This document shows positions 34,460-44,431 of a DNA stretch of 58,792 nt, in pieces (the stretch's first letter is position 1; every line of letters begins with the position of its first letter). The notes under the pieces were generated by a model. The model saw only the letters and a program-made list of their open reading frames with translations. It did not search any database and was not told the origin of the DNA. The position numbers were made by a program, and so were the translations under genes. Source of the DNA: Halorientalis salina (GTDB lineage Archaea > Halobacteriota > Halobacteria > Halobacteriales > Haloarculaceae). Where the stretch lies: NCBI RefSeq assembly GCF_005049285.1, contig NZ_SOSC01000015.1, forward strand, positions 1 to 58,792. Direction: 5' to 3'.

Positions 34460-34924
34460 ATGACAGGACGCTACTACGAGGAGTTCGAGGTCGGCGAGAC
34501 AATCGAACACGACAAGCGACGCACCGTGAGCGAGAGCGACAATCAGGCGTTCTGCGACATGACGATGAACCAGCAACCGCTGCATCTGGATGCGGAGTTC
34601 GCGGCGGACACGCAGTTCGGCGAGCGACTGGTCAACGGGCTCTACACGATGAGTCTGGCCGTCGGGCTAACCATCCCGGACACCACGGACGGCACCATCG
34701 TCGCGAACCTCTCCTACGACAACGTCGAGCACCCGAACCCGGTCTTCCACGGTGACACGATCCGGGTCCAGTCGACAGTGACCGACAAGCGTGAGACCAG
34801 CGACGGCGAGCGCGGCATCGTCACGATGCACGTCGAAGTGTTCAAAGTGAACGACCAGGAGGAACCCGTCGTCTGTGAGTTCGATCGGACCGCGCTCTCG
34901 CTGAAACGGGAACACGCGGAGTAA
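34460..34924 (+). CDS. MaoC-family hydratase
   Basis: The protein has 154 residues from the ATG at 34460, four bases after the previous stop. A single hotdog with the R-hydratase boxes: 'RYYEEFEVGETIEHDKRRTV', 'DNQAFCDMTMNQQPLHLDAE' (the D..N..PLH active-site pattern) and 'ERLVNGLYTMSLAVGL'. It adds water to an enoyl-CoA with R stereochemistry. In the Mycobacterium tuberculosis leucine cluster the MaoC protein Rv2499c does this on methylglutaconyl-CoA, giving the substrate of the CitE-type lyase. It closes the operon that starts at 28046. Confidence 0.9.
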   Translation: MTGRYYEEFEVGETIEHDKRRTVSESDNQAFCDMTMNQQPLHLDAEFAADTQFGERLVNGLYTMSLAVGLTIPDTTDGTIVANLSYDNVEHPNPVFHGDTIRVQSTVTDKRETSDGERGIVTMHVEVFKVNDQEEPVVCEFDRTALSLKREHAE

Positions 34925-34965
34925 CGATGGCGCCCCACTGCTGGCGAACCGAGACGCGCGGCGGC

Positions 34966-35688
34966 CTACTCGACGACGCCGACGATCCATCGCCAGCGCT
35001 GTTCGAAGGTACCTTCGAGGGTATCGAGCAGTTCGCGTGTCTTATCGACGCGTTTTTCGGTTTCGAGTCGCGGATAGAGCCGCGCAGCCATCGCCGGAAT
35101 GCTGTGGAAGAGCCGGACGTCGTCTGCGGTCGTCGCGAACCGCCAGGTGCCAGTGGTGACCGCGAACTCGTCTGCAAGGGCACGCTCGACGTCCTCGGAG
35201 CCCGTCGGCGAGCGCGACTCGCGGTCGAGATCGGCGAAGACGTCGGTCCCGTTCGCAGTGACCCAGCCAACCGGAGCGACGGCACCGACGACGCCCCCAG
35301 ACCGGAGGACGCGGGCCGCTTCCTGGGTGGCGACGGCCGGGTCGGGAACCAGGAAGAGCGAAGCGGTAAAAGCGATGGCGTCGAACGTGTCGTCGGCGAA
35401 GGGCAGGTGGTCGAAGTCGGCCTCGACGCGCGGCGCCGACGCGACTTCAGTCAGCATCTCGCGGCTGATATCGAGTGCGACGGGCCTGTCGGCCCGCTCG
35501 GCGACCGCCTGCGTACTCACGCCCGTTCCCGCACCCGCGTCGAGGACGGCGTCGAACGCACCTTCGCCGTGAGCACTCATCTCGGCAACCAGCAGGCGCG
35601 CCAGTGCGGTGAACCGGCCGGTTCGCCGCTCGTATCTGTTGTAGGCCTCGACGCTGGCGTCGAAATTCGCCCGGACGACGGTTTTCAT
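34966..35688 (-). CDS. Class I SAM-dependent methyltransferase
   Basis: The protein has 240 residues from the ATG at 35688 (MKTVVRANFDASVEAYNRYE). The Rossmann-fold SAM motifs are plain: motif I VLDAGAGTG, motif II PVALDISREML, the 'DHLPFADDTFDAI' post-II box and 'AARVLRSGGVVGAV'. The methyl acceptor is unknown; the closest shape is UbiE/ubiquinone-biosynthesis-like or small-molecule methyltransferases. It is divergent from the large acetyl-CoA-synthetase-like gene (104 bp between starts) and convergent with the MaoC gene. Confidence 0.85.
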   Translation of the reverse strand: MKTVVRANFDASVEAYNRYERRTGRFTALARLLVAEMSAHGEGAFDAVLDAGAGTGVSTQAVAERADRPVALDISREMLTEVASAPRVEADFDHLPFADDTFDAIAFTASLFLVPDPAVATQEAARVLRSGGVVGAVAPVGWVTANGTDVFADLDRESRSPTGSEDVERALADEFAVTTGTWRFATTADDVRLFHSIPAMAARLYPRLETEKRVDKTRELLDTLEGTFEQRWRWIVGVVE

Positions 35689-35792
35689 ATCCGCCAGCAC
35701 GGCCAGCGGGCACATAGACGTTCCCGTTGGCAACCGCCTACGATCCCGACGTATCGCTCGCCAACCAACGGCCCCCGAGATAGGAAATAGTT

Positions 35793-37814
35793 ATGACAGA
35801 AACACCACCGGAGATAGACGAAATCGTTCACGAACCGAGTCAGCAGTTCATCGAGTCGACGAACGTCTGGGAGTTTATGCAGACCTACGCGATCGACGAC
35901 TACGAGGAACTGATAGAGCGCACGACTACCGAGATCGACGGCTTCGATCAGTCCGGCGTCGACTGGTTCTGGGACGAACTGGTCGACTACCTCGATATCG
36001 ACTTTTTCGAGGACTACGATCAGGTGCGAGACGACAGCGACGGCCCGCAGTTCCCCGACTGGTACCCCGGTGGCGAACTCAACATCGGCCACAACGTGGT
36101 GGACCGGCACGCCGCCATCGACAGCGAGACTCGAAACAAGGTTGCCTGTATCTGGGAAGGAGAAGACGGTGACATTCGAGAGGTCACCTACCACGAACTG
36201 TACCGCCAGTCGAACGCGGTCGCCAACGCCCTGGAAGCACGCGGCATCGACACCGGCGATACCGTGGCACTGTACATGCCAATGGTGCCGGAAGTCATCT
36301 CGATCCTCTACGGGTGTTTCAAGGTCGGCGCGATCGCCGTGCCCATCTTCTCGGGGTTCGGTGTCGAAGCGACGGCGACCCGCATCGAGGACCCCGAGTG
36401 TTCGGTGCTGTTCACCGGCGACGGCTTCCAGCGTCGCGGCAGCGAGGTGACGCTGAAAGAAACCGCCGACGATGCCATCGACCAGGCCGATACCGACGTC
36501 GAATCGGTCATCGTCTTCGACCGACTGGGCGCGAGCGACCCCGACAGTTCCCTCTCGATCCCGATGTCCGACGGTCGCGACGAGTGGTGGGCTGACGCTG
36601 TCGAGACTCAGAGCGACGAATACGAGACGAAATCCCTGCCCGCCGACCAGGAGTCGATGCTGCTGTATTCGTCGGGCACCACCGGCAAACCCAAGGGTAT
36701 CGTTCATACCCATGCGGGCGTTCAGATGCAGTGTGCAAAGGAGCTCTACTTCGGGTTCGACCTGCAACCCGCGGATCGGTTCTTTTGGGTCAGCGATATC
36801 GGCTGGATGATGGGGCCCTGGACCTTGATCGGCAATCACACCTTCGGCGGGACGATCTTCATGTACGAGGGCGCGCCCGACCACCCCCAACCCGACCGGT
36901 TCTGGGAGATGATCGACCGCCACGGCATCACCCAGTTCGGCATCTCCCCGACGGCGATCCGCGCGCTCCGCAAGCAGGGCGACGACTGGGTCGAGGGCCA
37001 CGACCTCTCATCGCTGCGCCTGCTGGGGTCGACCGGTGAACCCTGGGACCCCGAGTCCTGGCAATGGTTCTACGAGACGGTTGGCGGCGGCGACACACCC
37101 ATCATCAACATCAGCGGAGGTACCGAAATCTGTGGCTGTTTCCTCATGCCGATGCCGACCCAGTCGCTCAAACCCTGCACACTCGGCGGTCCCGGCCTCG
37201 GCATGGACATCGATATCGTGAACCACGCCGGCGAGTCCATCGCCGACACGCACGAGCGCGGCTTCCTCGTCGCGCGCGACTCCTGTCCGTCAATGACGAA
37301 ATCGCTCTGGAGCGGCGACGAGCGCTACCTCGAGGAGTACTGGTCGTCCTTCGAGGATCCGCCGCTGTGGGACCACGGCGACTGGGCCCAGAAAGACGAG
37401 GACGATCTCTGGTTCCTCCACGGGCGGGCCGACGACGCGCTCAACGTCGCCGGCCGGAAGGTCGGTCCCGCCGAGATCGAGGGCGCAGCCATGGAACACG
37501 AAGACGTGAATCAGGCCGCCGCAGTCGGTGTTCCCGACGACACGACCGGAACGGCCGTGGTGCTCTACGTCATTACGGAGGCGGGCGTCGAGGAGATCGA
37601 CGAGTTGCGTACGGAAATCAGAGGCATCGTCGGGGAAGAACACGGCAAGCCCTTCCGACCGCGGGAAGTGCTGTTCGTCGACGAGTTCCCCAAGACCCAA
37701 TCGGGCAAGATCATCCGCCGGGCCGTCGAAGCCACCTACACCGGTGAGGAACTGGGCGACATGTCCAGCATCGAGAACCCCGACGCCCTCGACGAAGTCG
37801 AGAACGCGCGATAG
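35793..37814 (+). CDS. Acetyl-CoA synthetase-like ligase (Acs/PrpE branch)
   Basis: The protein has 673 residues, with the Acs-specific N-terminal ACAS extension (WFWDELVDYLDIDFFEDYDQ) before the ligase core. Motifs: SSGTTGKPKGIVHTH, ISGGTEICG in place of YGxTE, 'DHGDWAQKDEDDLWFLHGRADD' (quoted in part) and KTQSGKIIRR with the conserved C-terminal Lys. The Trp of acetyl-CoA synthetases that limits the pocket cannot be placed by eye, so acetate, propionate or a slightly larger acid are all possible. It stands alone, with no tight neighbour downstream. Confidence 0.9.
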   Translation: MTETPPEIDEIVHEPSQQFIESTNVWEFMQTYAIDDYEELIERTTTEIDGFDQSGVDWFWDELVDYLDIDFFEDYDQVRDDSDGPQFPDWYPGGELNIGHNVVDRHAAIDSETRNKVACIWEGEDGDIREVTYHELYRQSNAVANALEARGIDTGDTVALYMPMVPEVISILYGCFKVGAIAVPIFSGFGVEATATRIEDPECSVLFTGDGFQRRGSEVTLKETADDAIDQADTDVESVIVFDRLGASDPDSSLSIPMSDGRDEWWADAVETQSDEYETKSLPADQESMLLYSSGTTGKPKGIVHTHAGVQMQCAKELYFGFDLQPADRFFWVSDIGWMMGPWTLIGNHTFGGTIFMYEGAPDHPQPDRFWEMIDRHGITQFGISPTAIRALRKQGDDWVEGHDLSSLRLLGSTGEPWDPESWQWFYETVGGGDTPIINISGGTEICGCFLMPMPTQSLKPCTLGGPGLGMDIDIVNHAGESIADTHERGFLVARDSCPSMTKSLWSGDERYLEEYWSSFEDPPLWDHGDWAQKDEDDLWFLHGRADDALNVAGRKVGPAEIEGAAMEHEDVNQAAAVGVPDDTTGTAVVLYVITEAGVEEIDELRTEIRGIVGEEHGKPFRPREVLFVDEFPKTQSGKIIRRAVEATYTGEELGDMSSIENPDALDEVENAR

Positions 37815-37862
37815 CAATCGGCCGACTGCGACAGCAAGCATTGTGTTTGATTACAAGCAACA

Positions 37863-38459
37863 ATGAACGAACGAATGTCTGACTCAGAGACCAACGACGT
37901 AATGCGACGATTCGAGGTACCGAACATCGAGGACCTCCCGGCGGACCTGCAGGAGCGAATCGAGGACGAGACCGAACAGGCCGGATTCACGCCGAACATC
38001 TTCCCGGCCATGGCGTATCGCCCGTCCCACTTCCGGGCGTTTTTCGACTACCACGACGCTCTCGTCGAGGACACGGCACTCGAACGGGAGGAAGTGGAGA
38101 TGATAATCGTGGCCGTAAGCGGCGTCAACGACTGCCTGTACTGTGTCGTGGGCCACGGCGCGTTGCTCCGTATCTACGCATCAGCGCCCAAAATCGCCGA
38201 GCAACTCGCGACCAACCACCGAACGGCGGACGTAAGCGACACCCACAAAGCGATGCTCGATTTCGCCGTCAAGCTTACCGAGGACCCAGAGCGCGTGACC
38301 GAAGCGGACTTCGAACGCCTAGAAGAGCACGGATTCAGCCGACGGGCAATCTGGGACATCGGGAGCGTCGCCGCCTTCTTCAACCTCTCGAACCGACTGG
38401 TCCACCTCGCGGACATCCGGCCGAACGACGAGTTTTACGACCTCGGCCGCGATCAGTAG
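37863..38459 (+). CDS. AhpD/carboxymuconolactone-decarboxylase-like peroxidase-related protein
   Basis: The protein has 198 residues. The AhpD-type motif is seen at 'NDCLYCVVGHG' (C-x2-C-x3-H), set in the helical bundle typical of uncharacterised peroxidase-related proteins (FRAFFDYHDALVEDTALERE, then 'IIVAVSGVNDCLYC'). Members reduce peroxides through the CxxC pair. Two starts 12 bp apart are possible (37863 or 37875). TTTGATTACA, about 15 nt before 37863, is too near to be a normal TATA box for that start. Confidence 0.85.
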   Translation: MNERMSDSETNDVMRRFEVPNIEDLPADLQERIEDETEQAGFTPNIFPAMAYRPSHFRAFFDYHDALVEDTALEREEVEMIIVAVSGVNDCLYCVVGHGALLRIYASAPKIAEQLATNHRTADVSDTHKAMLDFAVKLTEDPERVTEADFERLEEHGFSRRAIWDIGSVAAFFNLSNRLVHLADIRPNDEFYDLGRDQ

Positions 38460-38543
38460 CTCCGACCGTTCCGGCCGGCTCCCTCGCCGTGCTGGCCCGT
38501 TCGCTGTTCTGGAAGGTAGCCAAAATCTCCCTTCATCGTCGGT

Positions 38544-38633
38544 CTCGTCGGCCGAGTCCCGGATCTCGCGGAGGACGTAGCCCTGGTCGATGCCAGCGAG
38601 AACGCCGTCCCGAACGGAGCCATCACCCAGCTT
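38544..38633 (-). pseudogene. 30-codon relic of a methylmalonyl-CoA mutase gene
   Basis: The minus strand reads KLGDGSVRDGVLAGIDQGY followed by VLREIRDSADE. The intact mutase at 41406-43106 reads EMGDGSVRDGVLAGIDQGY followed by FHREIQDSAYE. The DNA identity is also high over about 65 bp. Both sides then diverge at once, so this is a true fragment of a second copy or of a partial duplication, between the AhpD-like and crotonase genes. Confidence 0.75.
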
Positions 38634-38684
38634 TTGATCGCGTCAACCATGGGGGTTTTTTTCCATCCGAGACCTAGCCAACGC

Positions 38685-39494
38685 ATGGAATCGGACACTA
38701 CAGAGAGCAACGCGTCTGCCATCGCGACCGAGCGAACTGACCACGTGGGGCATATCGTCCTCGACCGGCCGGAGGCGATGAACACGTTCAGCACGGACCT
38801 GGCGAGTGAACTGGACGAGGCACTCAGGACGTTCGAGGAGACGGACGACGTGCGTGCCATCGTCATCTCCGGGAACGGCCAGGCGTTCTCCGCGGGCATC
38901 GATGTCTCCGAACACGGGAATCACGACACTGAATCCGAGTACGAGACCTGGGTCGCGCGGATGGAAGAGCCGTTCCTGACGCTCGGGGAGATGGGGACGC
39001 CGGTCATCGCGGCCGCCCACGGCCACGCGGCGGCGAACGGCCTCGGACTCGTCGCCGCCTGTGACCTCGCCGTCGCGGCCGACGGCACGCAGTTCGGTGC
39101 CACGGCCCCGAAGGTCGGACTGTTCTGTATGGGGCCCGCGGTCCCGTTGCGGGAAACGATGACGCGGAAGCGCTGCCTGGAACTGCTCCTGACGGGCGAG
39201 TTGATCGACGCCGACACCGCTCGGGAGTGGGGCCTCGTGAACCGCGTCGTCCCGGCGGACGAACACGTCGAGGCCGCGATGGACCTCGCCGAAACCATCG
39301 CCTCCAAAAGCCCAGTCGCCGTCCAGATGGGAAAGAAACTGTTCTACGACATGGCCGACGACACATACGACGACGCGGTCGCCCGCTCGAACGAACGGTT
39401 CGCAGAGCTCTGTACCACTGATGATGCCTACGAAGGTATTGCGGCGTTTCTCGATGGCGAACCCCTGACCACGGACGAGTGGCCGGGGAATTAA
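38685..39494 (+). CDS. Crotonase-family protein of the ECHDC3-like kind, lacking both hydratase glutamates
   Basis: The protein has 269 residues from the ATG at 38685. The crotonase CoA pocket and oxyanion hole are present (FSAGIDVSE and 'AHGHAAANGLGLVAACDLAV'). The two catalytic Glu of enoyl-CoA hydratase are absent: the first is Gly (ANGLGLVAACD) and the second Lys (APKVGLF). The stretch 'KVGLFCMGPAVPLRETMTRK' is close to human ECHDC3, a family member of uncertain activity. A standard hydratase label would therefore be unsafe. Confidence 0.85.
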   Translation: MESDTTESNASAIATERTDHVGHIVLDRPEAMNTFSTDLASELDEALRTFEETDDVRAIVISGNGQAFSAGIDVSEHGNHDTESEYETWVARMEEPFLTLGEMGTPVIAAAHGHAAANGLGLVAACDLAVAADGTQFGATAPKVGLFCMGPAVPLRETMTRKRCLELLLTGELIDADTAREWGLVNRVVPADEHVEAAMDLAETIASKSPVAVQMGKKLFYDMADDTYDDAVARSNERFAELCTTDDAYEGIAAFLDGEPLTTDEWPGN

Positions 39495-39584
39495 TCCCCA
39501 TTCGATTGACCATTACGCCATTCACTGCGCTCATAATGTAGATATAATAGAGTGTTCGTAGGAGAATACATTAGTCGGAGGTGT

Positions 39585-39592
39585 GTAAATAG
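39585..39592 (+). promoter_or_regulatory. TATA-like element for the acyl-CoA synthetase gene
   Basis: GTAAATAG is centred 30 nt before the ATG at 39619, which favours that start over the ATG at 39607. Confidence 0.45.
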
Positions 39593-39618
39593 TCTAGTCA
39601 TCACCGATGCACTGTCAG

Positions 39619-41202
39619 ATGACGACGCTCGACTACCTGGATCGTGCCGTAGATAACTACGACGACGTGACGGGAATCGTCGCGCACGACGGGACCGAGT
39701 ACACGTACGCAGAGGTCAACGAGCGGGTCAATCAGTTGGCTCACGCGCTGGCAGAGCGCGGCATCGATCAGGGTGACCGCGTCGCGCTGCTGGCGCCGAA
39801 CACGCACTACTTCATCGAGACCCTGTACGCGACGAACAAACTCGGTGCCGTGTTCGTCCCGCTGAACTATCGCCTGCAGCCCAACGAGTTCAAGTATATC
39901 CTCGACGACTGTGCGGCCGACACCGTCATCGCGGATTACCAGTTCGCCGAGAACCTGAACCCGATTCGCGAGGGCGTCCCTGCCGAGACGTTCATCGGCT
40001 ACGAGGCCGACCGCATCGACGGCGACTGGGAGGACTACGAGGCGGTGTTGGCCGACCAGTCGACCGACGAACCCGACCGCCCCGACATCGACGAGGACGA
40101 CGACGCGAGCATCAACTACACCTCCGGGACGACGGGCGACCCGAAAGGCGTCGTCCGTACCCACCGGACCGAGCACTGGCACGCGCTCGTGCTCAACCAG
40201 CACATGGAGATCCGTGACGACGACAACTATCTGTGGACGCTGCCGATGTTCCACTGCAACGGCTGGGGGCACACGTACGCCATCACCGGCACCGGCGCCA
40301 CCCACGTCTGCCAGCGGACGTTCGACGCCGAAGACGCGCTCCGACGGATTCGCGAGTACGACGTCTCGTACATGTGCGGTGCGCCGACGGTCCTCAACAA
40401 CCTCATCCAGTTCTACGAGAACAACGACGTGGAGACGACGGGCGACCGTGACCTGCGCATCGCGACTGCCGGGAGCGCACCCGCGACGGCCACCATCGAG
40501 ACCGTCGAAGACGAGTTCGGCTGGCGGATCATCCACATCTACGGCCTGACGGAGACGGCCCCGATCATCACGACCAGCAACTCGCCGCGACGCCTCGCCG
40601 AGCGCGGCCGCTCGCTCAAGGTCAAACAGGGGGCCGAAACCCTCTGTACGGACGTACGCGTCGTCGACGAGAACGGGTCCGACTTCGCCCGCGACGGGAA
40701 GTCCATCGGCGAAATCGTCGTCCGCGGCAATCAGGTGATGGACCGGTATCTCAACAAGCCCGAGATCACGGAGGAGGCGTTCAACGACCGCCTGCCCGGC
40801 TACTTCCACACGGGCGACCTCGCAACCATCGACGAGGACGGGATGGTGTCCATCCAGGACCGCAAGAAGGACATCATCATCTCCGGCGGGGAGAACATCT
40901 CCTCTATCGAAGTCGAGGACGTCCTCTTCGATCACCCGGACGTCCAGAAAGCCGCCGTCGTCCCCGTTCCGAGTGAGAAGTGGGGCGAGACGCCCAAGGC
41001 AATCGTCGTCTCCAAGCCCGAAGCAGACCCGACCGAGGAGGACGTGATCGAGTTCGTCCGGGACAAACTGGCTCACTACAAGGCGCCGACGAGCGTCGAG
41101 TTCCAGGATGATCTGCCCGAAACTGCGACCGGCAAGGTCCAAAAATACGAGATTCGCAAGGAGTACTGGGACGACGAGGACCGGATGGTCGGCCAGGGAT
41201 AA
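39619..41202 (+). CDS. Acyl-CoA synthetase of the medium/long-chain (AlkK-like) type
   Basis: The protein has 527 residues from the ATG at 39619. All motifs are intact: NYTSGTTGDPKGVVRTH, 'HIYGLTETAPIITT', 'GYFHTGDLATIDEDGMVSIQ' with 'DRKKDIIISGGENISSIEVE', and the C-terminal Lys in ATGKVQKYEI. This is the ligase in the window with the most orthodox active site. The next gene is convergent (mutase). The substrate is probably a medium-chain or branched fatty acid. Confidence 0.92.
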   Translation: MTTLDYLDRAVDNYDDVTGIVAHDGTEYTYAEVNERVNQLAHALAERGIDQGDRVALLAPNTHYFIETLYATNKLGAVFVPLNYRLQPNEFKYILDDCAADTVIADYQFAENLNPIREGVPAETFIGYEADRIDGDWEDYEAVLADQSTDEPDRPDIDEDDDASINYTSGTTGDPKGVVRTHRTEHWHALVLNQHMEIRDDDNYLWTLPMFHCNGWGHTYAITGTGATHVCQRTFDAEDALRRIREYDVSYMCGAPTVLNNLIQFYENNDVETTGDRDLRIATAGSAPATATIETVEDEFGWRIIHIYGLTETAPIITTSNSPRRLAERGRSLKVKQGAETLCTDVRVVDENGSDFARDGKSIGEIVVRGNQVMDRYLNKPEITEEAFNDRLPGYFHTGDLATIDEDGMVSIQDRKKDIIISGGENISSIEVEDVLFDHPDVQKAAVVPVPSEKWGETPKAIVVSKPEADPTEEDVIEFVRDKLAHYKAPTSVEFQDDLPETATGKVQKYEIRKEYWDDEDRMVGQG

Positions 41203-41405
41203 TTGACCGCCCTCGCATCGAGCACGGATCGTTCTCGACCGTTTAGTCCCATGACGTCCTTCTTTACTTTCTCGAACCGTATAGTTCAGATATCTGATAA
41301 TTGCCCGAACGACGAGGTCCACACGCTGGGTCGCGACCTGTAGCAGGTGCCGTCACTGCCCTGTGACGATCGGTGACGACAGCAGCAGAAAGAGCGACGG
41401 GCCGG

Positions 41406-43106
<1,701 letters not shown>

Positions 43107-43280
43107 ACATCTACTCTAGATCAACTGGGAGTTAACAGTTCGGTCCAGAATCACGTTGGTTCGGTGCGAAAATACCGGTTCTCGTCAAGCCCTCGAAATC
43201 GACTCCCGGAACAGAGCAGTCAGGGGAGGGTAATTGAGGAACTTGATCGGCGGTTGAAATAACAAAATGTTTTTGATGCT

Positions 43281-43308
43281 GTAAACCAGTACTGGTATCG
43301 TGGTTTAC
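43281..43308 (+). promoter_or_regulatory. BirA-type biotin operator overlapping the bioB start
   Basis: GTAAACC (43281-43287) and GGTTTAC (43302-43308) form a perfect inverted repeat with 14 bp between. It matches the core of the conserved biotin operator TTGTAAACC-N14-16-GGTTTACAA bound by BirA proteins that have a helix-turn-helix. It covers the GTG start codon at 43300, and so the likely leaderless transcription start. A bound repressor would block initiation when biotin is plentiful. The outer bases (CT and GA) do not match the full consensus. Confidence 0.7.
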
Positions 43309-44430
43309 GAAACGGACAACCGAACGATCGGTAAAGCGGTCGCACGCGTACTCGACGGGGAGACGTTGGACCGGACTGACGGATTGGCGTTGCTGTCCCA
43401 GCCGGTTGATGAACTCGCAGCGGCAGCCGACCACGTGCGCTCGCAGTTGGGCGACGGCACAGTCGATGCCTGTTCCATCGTAAACGCGAAGGCAGGCAAC
43501 TGCGCCGAGGATTGCGGGTTCTGTGCCCAATCCGTACACTTCGATACCGGCATCGAGACCTACGGCTTCCTCGACCCTGAGGAGATCCTCGAGGCAGCCA
43601 AGCGCGCGGAGCGCGACGGTGCTCAGCGGTTCGGCATCGTCGTCGCCGAAAAAGGCGTCTCGAAGGACAAGCGACCCGAGGAGTGGGCCGACGTCATCCG
43701 CGCGATCAGGCTCGTCAGAGATGAGACCGATGTCGAAGTCGACGCTAGCCTGGGCATCCTCACGCGGGAGGAAGCCGAAATTCTCGCCGCCGAAGGCATC
43801 AACCACTACAATCACAATATCGAGACCTCGCCACAGTTCTTTCCGGAGATAATCGATACCCACTCCTTCGAGGACCGCGTGAAAACGCTGGAACTCGCCA
43901 ATGACGTCGGGATGGACCTCTGTGCGGGCGTCATCCTCGGTATGGGTGAATCCCCGACCGATCGCGTGGACGCAGCCATCGCACTCCAGGACATCGGCGT
44001 CTCATCGCTTCCGGTGAACATCCTCAACCCAGTTGCCGGAACAGCGCTCGGCGAGAAACTCGGCGAGGCGGCCGACATCTCTACCGAGGAGATCATCAAA
44101 ACCATCGCCGTCTACAGACTGCTCCATCCCGAGGCACGGGTCCGGTTGACTGGTGGCCGCGAGGTCAACCTCGACACGGACGAACAGCACTTGCCGTTCG
44201 AGGCCGGTGCCGACGGGATTCTCACCGGCGACTACCTTACCACAGGCGGACAGTCAGCTGGAGACGATATCAAGGTGATGGAAGAAGCCGGACTCAAGCC
44301 GAACATGGACGCCAACGAGTTCGACAAGGAGGCCGTCAAAGCCCGCGCGGACGAGGACGGTCTTGCTAACGATGGAACGATCGAAACGGCAGCAAGAACG
44401 GCAACGAGCAACGCTGAAATCGACGACTAA
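43300..44430 (+). CDS. bioB: Biotin synthase
   Basis: The protein has 376 residues from the GTG at 43300. The radical-SAM cluster motif C-x3-C-x2-C is at Cys68, Cys72 and Cys75 (GNCAEDCGFCAQS), followed by 'EDRVKTLELANDVGMDLCAG', 'GMGESPTDRVD' and the C-terminal 'LTGGREVNL' box of BioB. It inserts sulfur into dethiobiotin using SAM. The product is the cofactor of the carboxylase encoded 12 kb upstream. It is the first gene of a two-gene unit and is probably controlled by the operator over its start. Confidence 0.92.
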   Translation: MVYETDNRTIGKAVARVLDGETLDRTDGLALLSQPVDELAAAADHVRSQLGDGTVDACSIVNAKAGNCAEDCGFCAQSVHFDTGIETYGFLDPEEILEAAKRAERDGAQRFGIVVAEKGVSKDKRPEEWADVIRAIRLVRDETDVEVDASLGILTREEAEILAAEGINHYNHNIETSPQFFPEIIDTHSFEDRVKTLELANDVGMDLCAGVILGMGESPTDRVDAAIALQDIGVSSLPVNILNPVAGTALGEKLGEAADISTEEIIKTIAVYRLLHPEARVRLTGGREVNLDTDEQHLPFEAGADGILTGDYLTTGGQSAGDDIKVMEEAGLKPNMDANEFDKEAVKARADEDGLANDGTIETAARTATSNAEIDD

Positions 44431-44431
44431 T

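Noticed and set aside
39601-41322. 573-codon minus-strand frame opposite the AlkK-like ligase
   Set aside because: Antisense to an enzyme with a full motif set; no recognisable domain.
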